A stretch of 6,307 nucleotides of DNA from Phenylobacterium sp. (GTDB taxonomy: Bacteria > Pseudomonadota > Alphaproteobacteria > Caulobacterales > Caulobacteraceae): the NCBI GenBank assembly GCA_019264505.1, contig JAHUZY010000321.1:1-6307 (forward strand), given 5' to 3'. Below, piece by piece: positions 1-6,130 of the stretch. The notes under the pieces were generated by a model that saw only the letters and a program-made list of their open reading frames with translations, made no database searches and had not been told where the DNA came from. Made by a program: the position numbers and the translations under genes. The stretch's first letter is position 1. Every line of letters starts with the position of its first letter.

Positions 1-499
1 CTGCCTTGTTGGCGGCCTGCTACTTCTGCATCGCCGTCTGTTCGACCCGCGGATCCGGGCCACATCCAGCTTCGGCGACACCGCTATACTGGTGCTGCTG
101 CTGGCTCAGCTGATCCTGGGCCTGGCGACCATTCCGTTGTCGGCCGGCCACCTGGACGGCCATGAGATGCTCAAGTTCATGAGCTGGGCGCAGGGGGTTT
201 TCACCTTCCGGCCGGGCGTGGCGGCCTACGTGGCCGATGTGCATCCGATCTTCAAAGCGCACCTGGTGCTGGGCATGACCATCCTGCTGGTCTTTCCATT
301 CACCCGCCTTGTCCACATGCTGTCGGCCCCGGTCTGGTACCTGAACCGGCGTGGCTGGCAACTGGTGCGCACCAAGCGCGCCCTGCCCCTGCGAAAGGTC
401 GCCGCTGCGCCTGTCTATCCGACGGAGCCGGTATCGCCTGGGGCGCGCAACGCATCAATCCAAGCCGTCCGTCCCGAAGCCCTCAAGGCCGCCGAGTAG
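1..499 (+). CDS. narI: Respiratory nitrate reductase gamma subunit (cytochrome b), 3' part
   Basis: This is the C-terminal part of NarI, the membrane diheme cytochrome b that oxidises quinol and passes electrons through NarH to the molybdenum site of NarG. The gene enters from outside the window in the frame beginning at base 2. Visible are the RRLFDPRIRA loop, a hydrophobic helix (VLLLAQLILGLATIPLSA), the HLDGHEM segment and the last helix, all matching the end of E. coli NarI as I remember it. Two histidines 18 residues apart, in FKAHLVLGM (codon 260-262) and TRLVHML (codon 314-316), correspond to E. coli His187 and His205, which are heme ligands. After QLVRTK the protein runs on for about 40 residues rich in Pro, Ala and Arg that the E. 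coli protein lacks; this tail should lie in the cytoplasm. narG, narH and narJ are expected upstream, outside the window. Identification is very secure. Confidence 0.96.
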   Translation, partial: CLVGGLLLLHRRLFDPRIRATSSFGDTAILVLLLAQLILGLATIPLSAGHLDGHEMLKFMSWAQGVFTFRPGVAAYVADVHPIFKAHLVLGMTILLVFPFTRLVHMLSAPVWYLNRRGWQLVRTKRALPLRKVAAAPVYPTEPVSPGARNASIQAVRPEALKAAE

Positions 500-503
500 C
501 TCC

Positions 504-1622
504 ATGACCAGCACCCTCGTCGTCGAAGGCGTCGAAATCCCGGAGTTCCTCATCGCTGAGGAAGCCCAACACCATCCGAGCGCAAGCCCGTTGGAAGCCC
601 GCCTAGCCGCGGGAAAGGCGCTGGCGGTCAGGGCCCTGCTCCTTCACAGGGCTGACGAACTTGGCCTGGAAGCCCAACCGCAGCTGGATGACAACGGCCG
701 TGAGGAAACTCCCGAGGAGGCGCTGATCCGCGCCACCCTCGACGCAGAAGTCGAGGTCGAGTCCCCAAGCGGGGCCGAGTGCCGGCGCGTCTATGACGCA
801 CAGCGTCAGCGCTTCTCGACCCCCGTGCTGACCGAAGCCTCGCACATTCTCATTGAGCCGAAGTCCGATGACGCGGCTGGATGGGAGTTCGCACGGCAGA
901 CCGCCCAGGACATGCTCGATCAACTCATGGTCAAGTCAGGCCTGTTTGGCGAACTTGCGAAGACGGCTTCCGACTGTCCCTCCGGGGCGGTGGGCGGCTC
1001 CCTGGGCCAGCTCGGTCCAGGCGACCTGGTGGTTGAGGTCGAGCGCGCGCTTGCGGGGCTCAAGGCTGGGGAAATTCTGACGACTCCCGTCCGCTCGCGC
1101 TTCGGCTGGCACCTTCTCAAACTTGAGCGCCGGATCGAAGGAAGGGCGCTCCCGTTCGAGTATGTCGAGGACAAGATCAGGCTACATCTCGAGAGCCGAG
1201 CCTGGACGGCGGCGGCGGCGCGCTATGTCGCCCAGCTCGCCGACCGCGCCCGAGCCGAAGGCGTCGCCTTTAGCCTGACACAGGACGGGCGGTTTTCCGA
1301 AGGCGCTCCGTCACTCGGCGCTATGCTCTCGGACGGCGCCTCGGCCGACCGGCTTGAAGCCTGGCTGGATGCGACGGACATAGACTTGGCCAACCGGGTC
1401 AAGGCCGCAGCGACGAGCGAAAACCTCGAGGTCGCCGTCTTCGTGCGCCGGGCGGTCCGGCACTTCGTCGATCACGCCAATGACGAGTCTTGGACCCAGC
1501 TCATTTCCGCCACCCAAGGGGCCGCTGATCCGGCGCTTGCGGCGATGGCTTCCCTGCTCAAGGCCCGGCTCACACCCAAGGTCGAGCGCAAGCACACCTA
1601 CACCCTTATCAAGCGGAGATAA
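504..1622 (+). CDS. Parvulin-type peptidyl-prolyl cis-trans isomerase (NifM/PpiC-like) with C-terminal extension
   Basis: A 372-residue protein starting 4 bases after the narI stop; the ATG at 504 is preferred because the open frame further upstream overlaps narI. Residues about 1-105 form a helical, acidic N-terminal region like that of NifM-type rotamases. Residues about 110-212 are a parvulin domain, recognised by EASHILIEP (111-119), the DCPSGAVGGSLGQLGPGDL stretch (157-175), the FGWHLLKLE end (200-208) and the intervening GLKAGEILTTPVRS. There is no signal peptide or membrane helix, so it should act in the cytoplasm, where NarGH is folded and loaded with cofactors. A PpiC-type isomerase gene directly after narI is known from Pseudomonas aeruginosa, and NifM is the analogous accessory factor for nitrogenase; a role in Nar maturation is therefore likely but inferred. 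Residues about 256-372 lie beyond the parvulin fold and are not recognised. No strong ribosome site is seen, so translation may be coupled to narI. Confidence 0.88.
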   Translation: MTSTLVVEGVEIPEFLIAEEAQHHPSASPLEARLAAGKALAVRALLLHRADELGLEAQPQLDDNGREETPEEALIRATLDAEVEVESPSGAECRRVYDAQRQRFSTPVLTEASHILIEPKSDDAAGWEFARQTAQDMLDQLMVKSGLFGELAKTASDCPSGAVGGSLGQLGPGDLVVEVERALAGLKAGEILTTPVRSRFGWHLLKLERRIEGRALPFEYVEDKIRLHLESRAWTAAAARYVAQLADRARAEGVAFSLTQDGRFSEGAPSLGAMLSDGASADRLEAWLDATDIDLANRVKAAATSENLEVAVFVRRAVRHFVDHANDESWTQLISATQGAADPALAAMASLLKARLTPKVERKHTYTLIKRR

Positions 1623-1625
1623 GCC

Positions 1626-2813
1626 ATGCGGTTGGCCACTGTTGTGTTCAGCCTGGCGACCCTGGCCGTCCCAGAGATCGCGCGCGCCTCGGATACCCCC
1701 ACGATCATCATGGAAAGCCGCCTGCGGCATGAGGCGGTCGATCAAAGCGGTCTTCCCAATACCGCTACGGCGCTGACCCTGCGCACGCGGCTCGGCTTTG
1801 AGACCGCCCCCTGGAAGGGCCTTCAGCTCCTCATTGAGGGCGAGAATGTCGTGGCCCTTGGCGACGACTACAACTCCACAACCAACGGCGAAGTCGCCTA
1901 CCCGGTCGTTCCCGATCCGGAGACAACCGAGCTCAATCGCCTGCAGCTCGCGTGGAAAGGCGAAAAGGCCGCCGCCGTCGTTGGTCGCCAGCGGATCATC
2001 CTAGGTTCGGCACGCTTCGTCGGCAATGTCGGCTTCCGGCAGAACGAGCAGACCTTCGACGCCGCCCGGTTGGACTTCAAGCCGACGCCAGACCTCGCGG
2101 TCACCTACGTCTATGTGGATCGCGTTCAGCGCATCTTCGGCGATGACCACCCGCAGGGCGACTGGCGTTCAGACAGTCACCTCGCCCAGGCCGACTGGAA
2201 GCCCGCCTGGGGCCACCTGACCCTCCACGGGGAATGGCTCGACTTCGCCAACGCGCCCGCCCAGTCCAGCGCCACTTTGGGCGCTAGCGTGCGGCTGGAG
2301 CGGCCTCTGTCAGACAGCGGGCTCAAAGGGAGCCTAGAGGCCGCCTATGCCCGGCAGGCCGACTACGGTGGGAACCCGGCCGATTTCGACCTGGACTACG
2401 CATCGGTCAGTCTTGGTCTACGCCAAAAGGACAGCTGGGCGAGCCTCACACTTGAGCGCCTGGAAGGGGATGGGGGCCGCGGCTTTGCGACGCCCCTTGC
2501 CACGCTCCATGCATTTCAAGGATGGGCTGACGTTTTCCTGACCACGCCGCCAGATGGCGTCCAAGACCTCAACGCTAAGATCGGCGCCACCTTGCGCCCA
2601 GAGGGCTTGCCCCCTGTCCGCCTCGCAGCAGCCATCCACAGGTTCACCGTCCCCGATGGCGGCGACGATTACGGCACGGAGCTTGATCTTCTGGCGGCAA
2701 CGCCCCTCACCCCGCGCCTTTCGCTCGAAACCAAGCTGGCTTGGTTCGAGGGCGACCGCCCTGGCTACGGCGACCGCACAAAGGTCTGGATCAGTCTCGA
2801 CTACCGCTATTGA
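1626..2813 (+). CDS. Outer-membrane beta-barrel porin, alginate-export-like family
   Basis: A 395-residue exported protein with a short signal peptide: Arg2, a hydrophobic core (about 4-16) and a probable cleavage after Ala-Arg-Ala (19-21). The mature part shows alternating polar and hydrophobic strands, many aromatic residues at strand ends, and a C-terminal tyrosine (LDYRY), the usual signature for insertion by the Bam machinery. The segment VGRQRIILGSARFVGNVGFR (119-138), followed by QNEQTFDAARLDF, resembles the strand-turn-strand region of porins annotated as alginate export (AlgE-like). The protein is shorter than AlgE of Pseudomonas (about 490 residues), and no alginate genes are nearby, so the substrate is probably not alginate. 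GGAG at 1615-1618 lies 7 bases before the ATG, and the gap to the isomerase gene is 3 bases, so it is part of the nar transcript. A role in anion (nitrate or nitrite) passage across the outer membrane is a guess from context. Confidence 0.72.
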   Translation: MRLATVVFSLATLAVPEIARASDTPTIIMESRLRHEAVDQSGLPNTATALTLRTRLGFETAPWKGLQLLIEGENVVALGDDYNSTTNGEVAYPVVPDPETTELNRLQLAWKGEKAAAVVGRQRIILGSARFVGNVGFRQNEQTFDAARLDFKPTPDLAVTYVYVDRVQRIFGDDHPQGDWRSDSHLAQADWKPAWGHLTLHGEWLDFANAPAQSSATLGASVRLERPLSDSGLKGSLEAAYARQADYGGNPADFDLDYASVSLGLRQKDSWASLTLERLEGDGGRGFATPLATLHAFQGWADVFLTTPPDGVQDLNAKIGATLRPEGLPPVRLAAAIHRFTVPDGGDDYGTELDLLAATPLTPRLSLETKLAWFEGDRPGYGDRTKVWISLDYRY

Positions 2814-2821
2814 GCATCATT

Positions 2822-2827
2822 GGAGGG
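2822..2827 (+). promoter_or_regulatory. Ribosome binding site deciding the hemerythrin start
   Basis: GGAGGG lies 6 bases before the ATG at 2834, in the 20-base gap after the porin stop. The reading frame is open further upstream, to an in-frame start at 2741 inside the porin gene, but this site and the hemerythrin-like length of the product favour 2834. Confidence 0.75.
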
Positions 2828-2833
2828 CCGGTC

Positions 2834-3385
2834 ATGCCCAGCGCCCCGCCTGCGGACATTGAAGACATTCCCCGAGAGTTGCTCCACGAGCCCCTCGACT
2901 GGTTCTTCGCCGAGCACTATCGCCACCGGCAGCTCTGTCGAATGATTGAGGAGGTGGCCGCCACTCCTGTTTTCAATTCAGGGCCGATGAGCCAAATCAT
3001 CGACTTCATCCGCTATGATCTTGCCTTGCACGTCATCGACGAAGAGGAGGACCTCTTCCCCCTGCTTCGACGTCGCGCCTTGCCCGAGGACGAAATCGAG
3101 AATGTCCTGGGCCGGCTGTCGGCAGAGCACCGCGCTGATGTCACCCAGTCACAGGTCGTCCGGGATCGCCTGGAGTCGGCGCTGAAATCCCAGCGGGCGC
3201 CGGGGCTGGATCCGGAGACCAAGTCTGTGCTTCTTGCCTTCGCGCGGCACGAACTTCGCCACCTGGCGCTAGAGAACGCCGTGGTGCTGCCGATCGCGCG
3301 GCTGCGACTGACCACCACCGACCTGACCGCGTTAAGCCGACGACTGGCCGCCAGGCGAGGCCTCGTCCTCGAAGCCCAGCCATGA
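2834..3385 (+). CDS. Hemerythrin-like HHE-domain di-iron protein
   Basis: A soluble 183-residue, mostly helical protein without a signal peptide, so probably cytoplasmic. Candidate metal ligands sit in four helices: His28 (or His31) in FFAEHYRHRQL, His66 and Glu70 in LHVIDEEEDLFP, His99 in LSAEHRAD, and His143 and Glu147 in RHLALENAVVLP, with His139 one turn earlier. Two His-x3-Glu pairs plus separate histidines resemble the ligand set of the di-iron repair protein RIC (YtfE/ScdA) more than that of oxygen-carrying hemerythrin. The N-terminal ScdA domain of RIC is absent. Known roles of the family include handling of O2 or NO and repair or supply of iron; beside nitrate reductase, which can generate NO from nitrite, protection against nitrosative stress is a reasonable inference. 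Its stop overlaps the carbonic anhydrase start as ATGA (3382-3385). The family call is firm; the function is not. Confidence 0.85.
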   Translation: MPSAPPADIEDIPRELLHEPLDWFFAEHYRHRQLCRMIEEVAATPVFNSGPMSQIIDFIRYDLALHVIDEEEDLFPLLRRRALPEDEIENVLGRLSAEHRADVTQSQVVRDRLESALKSQRAPGLDPETKSVLLAFARHELRHLALENAVVLPIARLRLTTTDLTALSRRLAARRGLVLEAQP

Positions 3386-4041
3386 TCTCTGAGTTGTTCG
3401 ACAATAACATCCGTTGGGCGGCGACCCGTGCCCGCGTGGATCCAGAGTATTTTCGGCGCTTGGCGAGCCAGCAGGCGCCATCCTATCTCTGGATCGGTTG
3501 CTCGGACAGTCGCGTGCCCGCCAACGAAATTGTCGGCCTCGATCCCGGGGAGTTGTTCGTTCACCGGAACGTGGCCAATCTTGCGCCGCCGCAGGACGCA
3601 AATTTCCTCTCGGTGCTCCAGTTCGCCGTGGAGGTCCTGAAGGTCCGCCATGTCATCGTCTGCGGCCACTACGGTTGTGGCGGCGTCCGCGCGGCGCTGT
3701 CCGACGAGCGCCACGGCCTGATCGATCACTGGCTGACTCCGGTCAGAAGCCTCTCGTGGCGTTGCGAGCACGAACTTTCAATGATCACTGATCCTGAGGC
3801 ACGGGTGAATGATCTCTGCGAGCGCAATGTGGTCGAACAGGTACGGCAGATCACCGCCAATCCTTTCGTAAGGGACGCCTGGCGCAAGAAGCAGCCCCTC
3901 GAAATTCATGGCTGGATCTACTCCATTCAGGATGGGTTGCTGCGAGATCTGGAAGTGTCCATCGGGCGGGTCGAGCGCGCACGAGCCCTGTGGGAGACAC
4001 AGAGCGGCCCAGACCGTCCCGCCCCCAGGAAGCGGCGATGA
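3382..4041 (+). CDS. Beta-class carbonic anhydrase
   Basis: A 219-residue cytoplasmic enzyme interconverting CO2 and bicarbonate. The zinc site is complete: Cys40 and Asp42 in GCSDSRVP (39-46), and His96 and Cys99 in GHYGCGG (95-101), with Arg44 forming the usual Asp-Arg pair. LFVHRNVAN (58-66) and FAVEVLKVRHVIVCG are also typical. Length and ligand positions sit two residues from E. coli Can (Cys42, Asp44, His98, Cys101). The start codon overlaps the hemerythrin stop (ATGA), and no convincing Shine-Dalgarno sequence precedes it, so translation is probably coupled to the upstream gene. The 3' end overlaps mobA in the same way. A carbonic anhydrase inside a nitrate reductase operon is unexpected; it may supply bicarbonate for biosynthesis or adjust internal pH when growing at high CO2 without oxygen, but the sequence does not tell. 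Sulfate- or nitrite-related roles cannot be excluded. Confidence 0.95.
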   Translation: MISELFDNNIRWAATRARVDPEYFRRLASQQAPSYLWIGCSDSRVPANEIVGLDPGELFVHRNVANLAPPQDANFLSVLQFAVEVLKVRHVIVCGHYGCGGVRAALSDERHGLIDHWLTPVRSLSWRCEHELSMITDPEARVNDLCERNVVEQVRQITANPFVRDAWRKKQPLEIHGWIYSIQDGLLRDLEVSIGRVERARALWETQSGPDRPAPRKRR

Positions 4042-4607
4042 GACTGTGTGTGGTGCTGGCGGGTGGTGCGGGGCGCCGTATGGGGGGCAAAAAGCCTCAG
4101 CGCCTCTATCAAGAGCGCGCGCTCGGAGATCACGCCCTGGCGCTGGCGGCAATCTTCGCTGATCAGGTAGCGATCTCGGTCCGCGAGCAGCGGCAGGCTG
4201 ATGAACTGCCGCCAGTTCCGCTGCTGTTTGATCCACCGGAAATCGAAGGCCCCCTCGCTGGAGTGGCCAGCAGCTTGGTCCACGGCGCGCGGATCGGGGC
4301 CTCGCACGTTCTGACGATCCCGTGCGATACGCCCCATCTCCCCGACGATTTGTACACAAGGCTAGAGGAGGCCCTTGTGGAGAGACCATTGGCCCTGGCC
4401 GCGTCGGCGGGTGACAGCCACCAGCGCCACCCCACCTGCACCCTATGGCGCACCGCGGCCCTTGAGCCCTTGTTGCGCTATGCCCATTCAGGCCGCCGGT
4501 CGCTCCATGGTCTGCTGGCTGAGCTCAACGGAACCCAGGTTGTATGGCAGGACCCGGAAGGTAAGCTCTTCCTGAACCTGAACACGCCGGAAGACTTGGC
4601 TGGCTAA
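4038..4607 (+). CDS. mobA: Molybdenum cofactor guanylyltransferase
   Basis: A 189-residue cytoplasmic enzyme that joins GMP from GTP to molybdenum cofactor, forming the bis-MGD cofactor of the DMSO reductase family that includes NarG. The nucleotide-binding motif is LAGGAGRRMGGKK (7-19), with Lys19 as the conserved lysine; the residue before it is Lys where Asp is usual. Further family marks are EGPLAGVASSL (70-80), the metal-binding Asp97 in PCDTPHLP (96-102), HPTCTLWR (131-138) and the terminal FLNLNTPEDL (178-187). The length agrees with E. coli MobA (194). The start at 4038 is chosen over the longer upstream frame (from 3990) because it gives MRLCVVLAGG at the very N-terminus, as in the family, and AGGA (4027-4030) lies 7 bases before it. 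It overlaps the carbonic anhydrase stop as ATGA. It supplies the cofactor for the nitrate reductase encoded in the same cluster. Confidence 0.94.
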   Translation: MRLCVVLAGGAGRRMGGKKPQRLYQERALGDHALALAAIFADQVAISVREQRQADELPPVPLLFDPPEIEGPLAGVASSLVHGARIGASHVLTIPCDTPHLPDDLYTRLEEALVERPLALAASAGDSHQRHPTCTLWRTAALEPLLRYAHSGRRSLHGLLAELNGTQVVWQDPEGKLFLNLNTPEDLAG

Positions 4608-4616
4608 GCCGGCCAA
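4596..4616 (+). terminator. Hairpin across the mobA stop codon, possible transcript end
   Basis: TTGGCTGGC (4596-4604) and GCCGGCCAA (4608-4616) can pair over 9 positions, one of them G-U, leaving the TAA stop as the loop. A second, overlapping 5-bp stem (4610-4614 with 4619-4623) could compete. No run of T follows, so this is not a standard intrinsic terminator; it may mark the 3' end of the nar transcript or stabilise it, or be chance in GC-rich DNA. Confidence 0.3.
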
Positions 4617-4643
4617 ATGGCCGCACGCCTGCCAAGGCCAGCC

Positions 4644-4657
4644 CTGACATAGATCAA
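4644..4657. promoter_or_regulatory. FNR/DNR-type operator upstream of the Crp/Fnr regulator gene
   Basis: CTGAC-ATAG-ATCAA matches the box TTGAC/T-N4-ATCAA bound by Fnr, Anr and DNR-type regulators at 9 of 10 fixed positions, or 8 of 10 against strict TTGAT-N4-ATCAA. It lies in the 99-base gap between mobA and the regulator gene. If the box acts at the classical -41.5 position, transcription would start near 4692, about 15 bases before the ATG at 4707. No clear -10 element is visible, as is common in GC-rich activator-dependent promoters. It probably makes the downstream regulator gene oxygen- or NO-responsive, possibly by autoregulation. Confidence 0.6.
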
Positions 4658-4694
4658 GGATGGAACGCGCGAGGGCGCCATGGTCTCGTCTGGT

Positions 4695-4700
4695 GGAGGA
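4695..4700 (+). promoter_or_regulatory. Ribosome binding site deciding the regulator start
   Basis: GGAGGA lies 6 bases before the ATG at 4707. The in-frame ATG at 4680 is further upstream, has no comparable site, and would lie before the transcription start predicted from the FNR-type box, so 4707 is preferred. Confidence 0.75.
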
Positions 4701-4706
4701 ACATGC

Positions 4707-5480
4707 ATGCCGATCAAAGAGGCCGATCTCGAACGCGTCAGGCAGTTGCCGTTTCTGAAGACCGCCAACGACGACACGTTCCGTCGCCTGATCCAAGGCG
4801 CTTTTCTTCAACGCTTTCCAGCAGGGACAACCCTGCTTACGGAAGGCGACAGCGTTGATTTCCTCTACATTCTTCTCGACGGGACGGTCGAGCTTTCTGG
4901 CACCTGGAATGACAAGGAGACTATCCTAGCCTTGTTGGGTCCCCTGTCGACATTCATCCTGGCGGCCGTGGTCCTGGATACCAGCGCCCTAATGAGCGCC
5001 ACGACTCGCGACCGATCCGACATCCTGATGATTTCGGGTGAGACCCTTCGCCGGGTGATGCAAGAGGACGCCGCCTTCGGGTTCGGCGTCTCCCAGGAGC
5101 TTGCCGGCTGCTATCGGGGGCTGGTTCGGTCCATGAAGAGCCAGAAACTCCGCGGCGGGATCGAGCGGTTGGCCAATTATCTGATCACCCAACGCATACG
5201 CCAAGGCGATGTTGAGACCATCACCCTGCCGCACGAAAAGCGCGTCCTGGCGTCGCTGCTGGGCATGACCCCCGAGAACCTGTCCCGCGCTTTCGCAAGC
5301 CTCGCCGACTATGGGGTGGTCGTAAATGGTCCGCTCGTGACGATCGGCAGGCCCGTCGTCTTAAAACGCCTGGCGAAGCCAGATGCGCTGATCGACAATC
5401 ATACGCCGGAAGAGATGCGCGGCGGAGGTAAGGCGCGGCTTGAAGCGTGGCCAAACCAACCTGAGCGCATGACGGTTTGA
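4707..5480 (+). CDS. Crp/Fnr-family transcriptional regulator, cysteine-poor (DNR/NnrR/NarR-like)
   Basis: A 257-residue DNA-binding regulator. Residues about 15-115 form the cyclic-nucleotide-binding-like beta barrel (FPAGTTLLTEGD at 37-48, LYILLDGTVELSG at 53-65). Residues about 115-147 are the dimerisation helix, and about 150-213 a winged helix-turn-helix with recognition helix TPENLSRAFASL (188-199). Glu190, Ser193 and Arg194 make the E-x-x-S-R pattern of Fnr-like proteins that read TTGAT half-sites. The N-terminal cysteine cluster that holds the [4Fe-4S] centre in Fnr is missing; the only cysteine is Cys135, so it is not a direct iron-sulfur oxygen sensor. Such proteins beside denitrification genes usually respond to NO (DNR, NnrR) or nitrate/nitrite (NarR), but the ligand cannot be read here. 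About 30 residues after the usual Fnr end (from about 226) form an unrecognised polar tail. An Fnr-type box lies upstream, allowing autoregulation. Confidence 0.87.
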   Translation: MPIKEADLERVRQLPFLKTANDDTFRRLIQGAFLQRFPAGTTLLTEGDSVDFLYILLDGTVELSGTWNDKETILALLGPLSTFILAAVVLDTSALMSATTRDRSDILMISGETLRRVMQEDAAFGFGVSQELAGCYRGLVRSMKSQKLRGGIERLANYLITQRIRQGDVETITLPHEKRVLASLLGMTPENLSRAFASLADYGVVVNGPLVTIGRPVVLKRLAKPDALIDNHTPEEMRGGGKARLEAWPNQPERMTV

Positions 5481-5587
5481 AGTTTCCAGGCTGATCAAAA
5501 GCGGGCGGCGCGTTGACAGACGACATTCGCCACCATTCCCGCTCGGCTTAGACCTCCCGGGCCGCCTGTTCACGCCCGGAAAGGCCG

Positions 5588-6130
5588 ATGATGCACCCCT
5601 CAGAAGAGCGCTTGTACGCGCGCGTTCTGACCGATCTGGCGTTAGTTCTTCGCCCGCCTATGGAGATGCTGCTGAACCTCGCGGTCAAGCGAGCCTGGCG
5701 GCGCGCGGCCAACGCATTCGGCCGTCTGGGGCGCTATCAGGGACGCCCCTATCTGATCGATCCGGTGGACTTTCCGGTCACCTTCGCCCTGACCCTAAAC
5801 AAGGACGGCGGGACGGTGAAACTGGTCCGCAGAACGCTGCGACCTGTGGGCTATGTCGCTGTAATAGCCGGTGAATTCGTTGACCTACTAGCCCTCTTCG
5901 ACGGCTCAGCCGATGCCGACTCCACCTTCTTCGCCGGAGAATTGACGGTGACCGGCGACACCGGGGCGGTGCTGGCCCTCCACAACGCCCTGGAGGCGGC
6001 AGATCTTCGCCTGGCTGATCTCCTGGCGCCCGCCGCCCTAGCCCCCGGCCTTGATCCCGTCTTGCAGCGAATTGTCGACTGGCGCCGCGCGGCCAAACGC
6101 ACAGGAGGAAAGCCCCATGGGGTCCATTGA
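5588..6130 (+). CDS. ubiT: SCP2-domain lipid-binding protein of anaerobic ubiquinone synthesis
   Basis: A 180-residue protein (179 if the adjacent ATG at 5591 is used; GGAAAGG at 5578-5584 is better spaced for that one). Its length is close to E. coli UbiT/YhbT (174). The N-terminal helical part (MEMLLNLAVKRAWRRAANAF) leads into an SCP2-like sterol-carrier fold with the segments RPYLIDPVDFPVTFALTL, VAVIAGEFVDLLALFDG and FFAGELTVTGDTGAVLALHN. The last two correspond to the family's strand carrying a small-residue G-E-L-x-x-x-G-D turn before the lipid-binding helix. UbiT binds ubiquinone intermediates and works with UbiU and UbiV in oxygen-independent ubiquinone synthesis. It overlaps the next gene by 14 bases, which itself begins like UbiU; this pairing strongly supports the call. 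In nitrate respiration the ubiquinol is the electron donor for NarI, which explains its presence near nar. Confidence 0.88.
   Translation: MMHPSEERLYARVLTDLALVLRPPMEMLLNLAVKRAWRRAANAFGRLGRYQGRPYLIDPVDFPVTFALTLNKDGGTVKLVRRTLRPVGYVAVIAGEFVDLLALFDGSADADSTFFAGELTVTGDTGAVLALHNALEAADLRLADLLAPAALAPGLDPVLQRIVDWRRAAKRTGGKPHGVH
6103..6108 (+). promoter_or_regulatory. Ribosome binding site for ubiU inside the end of ubiT
   Basis: AGGAGG, a near-perfect Shine-Dalgarno sequence, lies 8 bases before the ATG at 6117. It sits within the last codons of ubiT and fixes the start of the overlapping ubiU gene. Confidence 0.85.

Noticed and set aside
2810..2823. TTGAGCATCATTGG at the porin stop as an FNR-type box
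   Set aside because: The left half matches 4 of 5, but the right half matches only 2 of 5; it lies in a 20-base gap within an apparent operon.
3013..3771. Long minus-strand open frame (252 codons) opposite the hemerythrin and carbonic anhydrase genes
   Set aside because: It lies opposite two strongly conserved plus-strand genes; its product is Arg/Ser-rich and low in complexity, as expected from an antisense shadow in GC-rich DNA.
3778..4389. Minus-strand open frame (203 codons) opposite the end of the carbonic anhydrase gene and mobA
   Set aside because: It is antisense to two clear genes, has a Pro/Arg-rich composition and contains no recognisable motif.
5485..5498. Possible second FNR-type box before ubiT (ATCAA at 5494-5498)
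   Set aside because: Only the right half-site is good; the left half (TCCAG) matches TTGAT at 2 of 5 positions.
5513..5541. TTGACA at 5513-5518 as a sigma-70 -35 element for ubiT
   Set aside because: The hexamer is perfect, but at 17-18 bases downstream there is only TTCCCG or TCCCGC, not a credible -10 element. A promoter in the 107-base gap is likely but cannot be placed.
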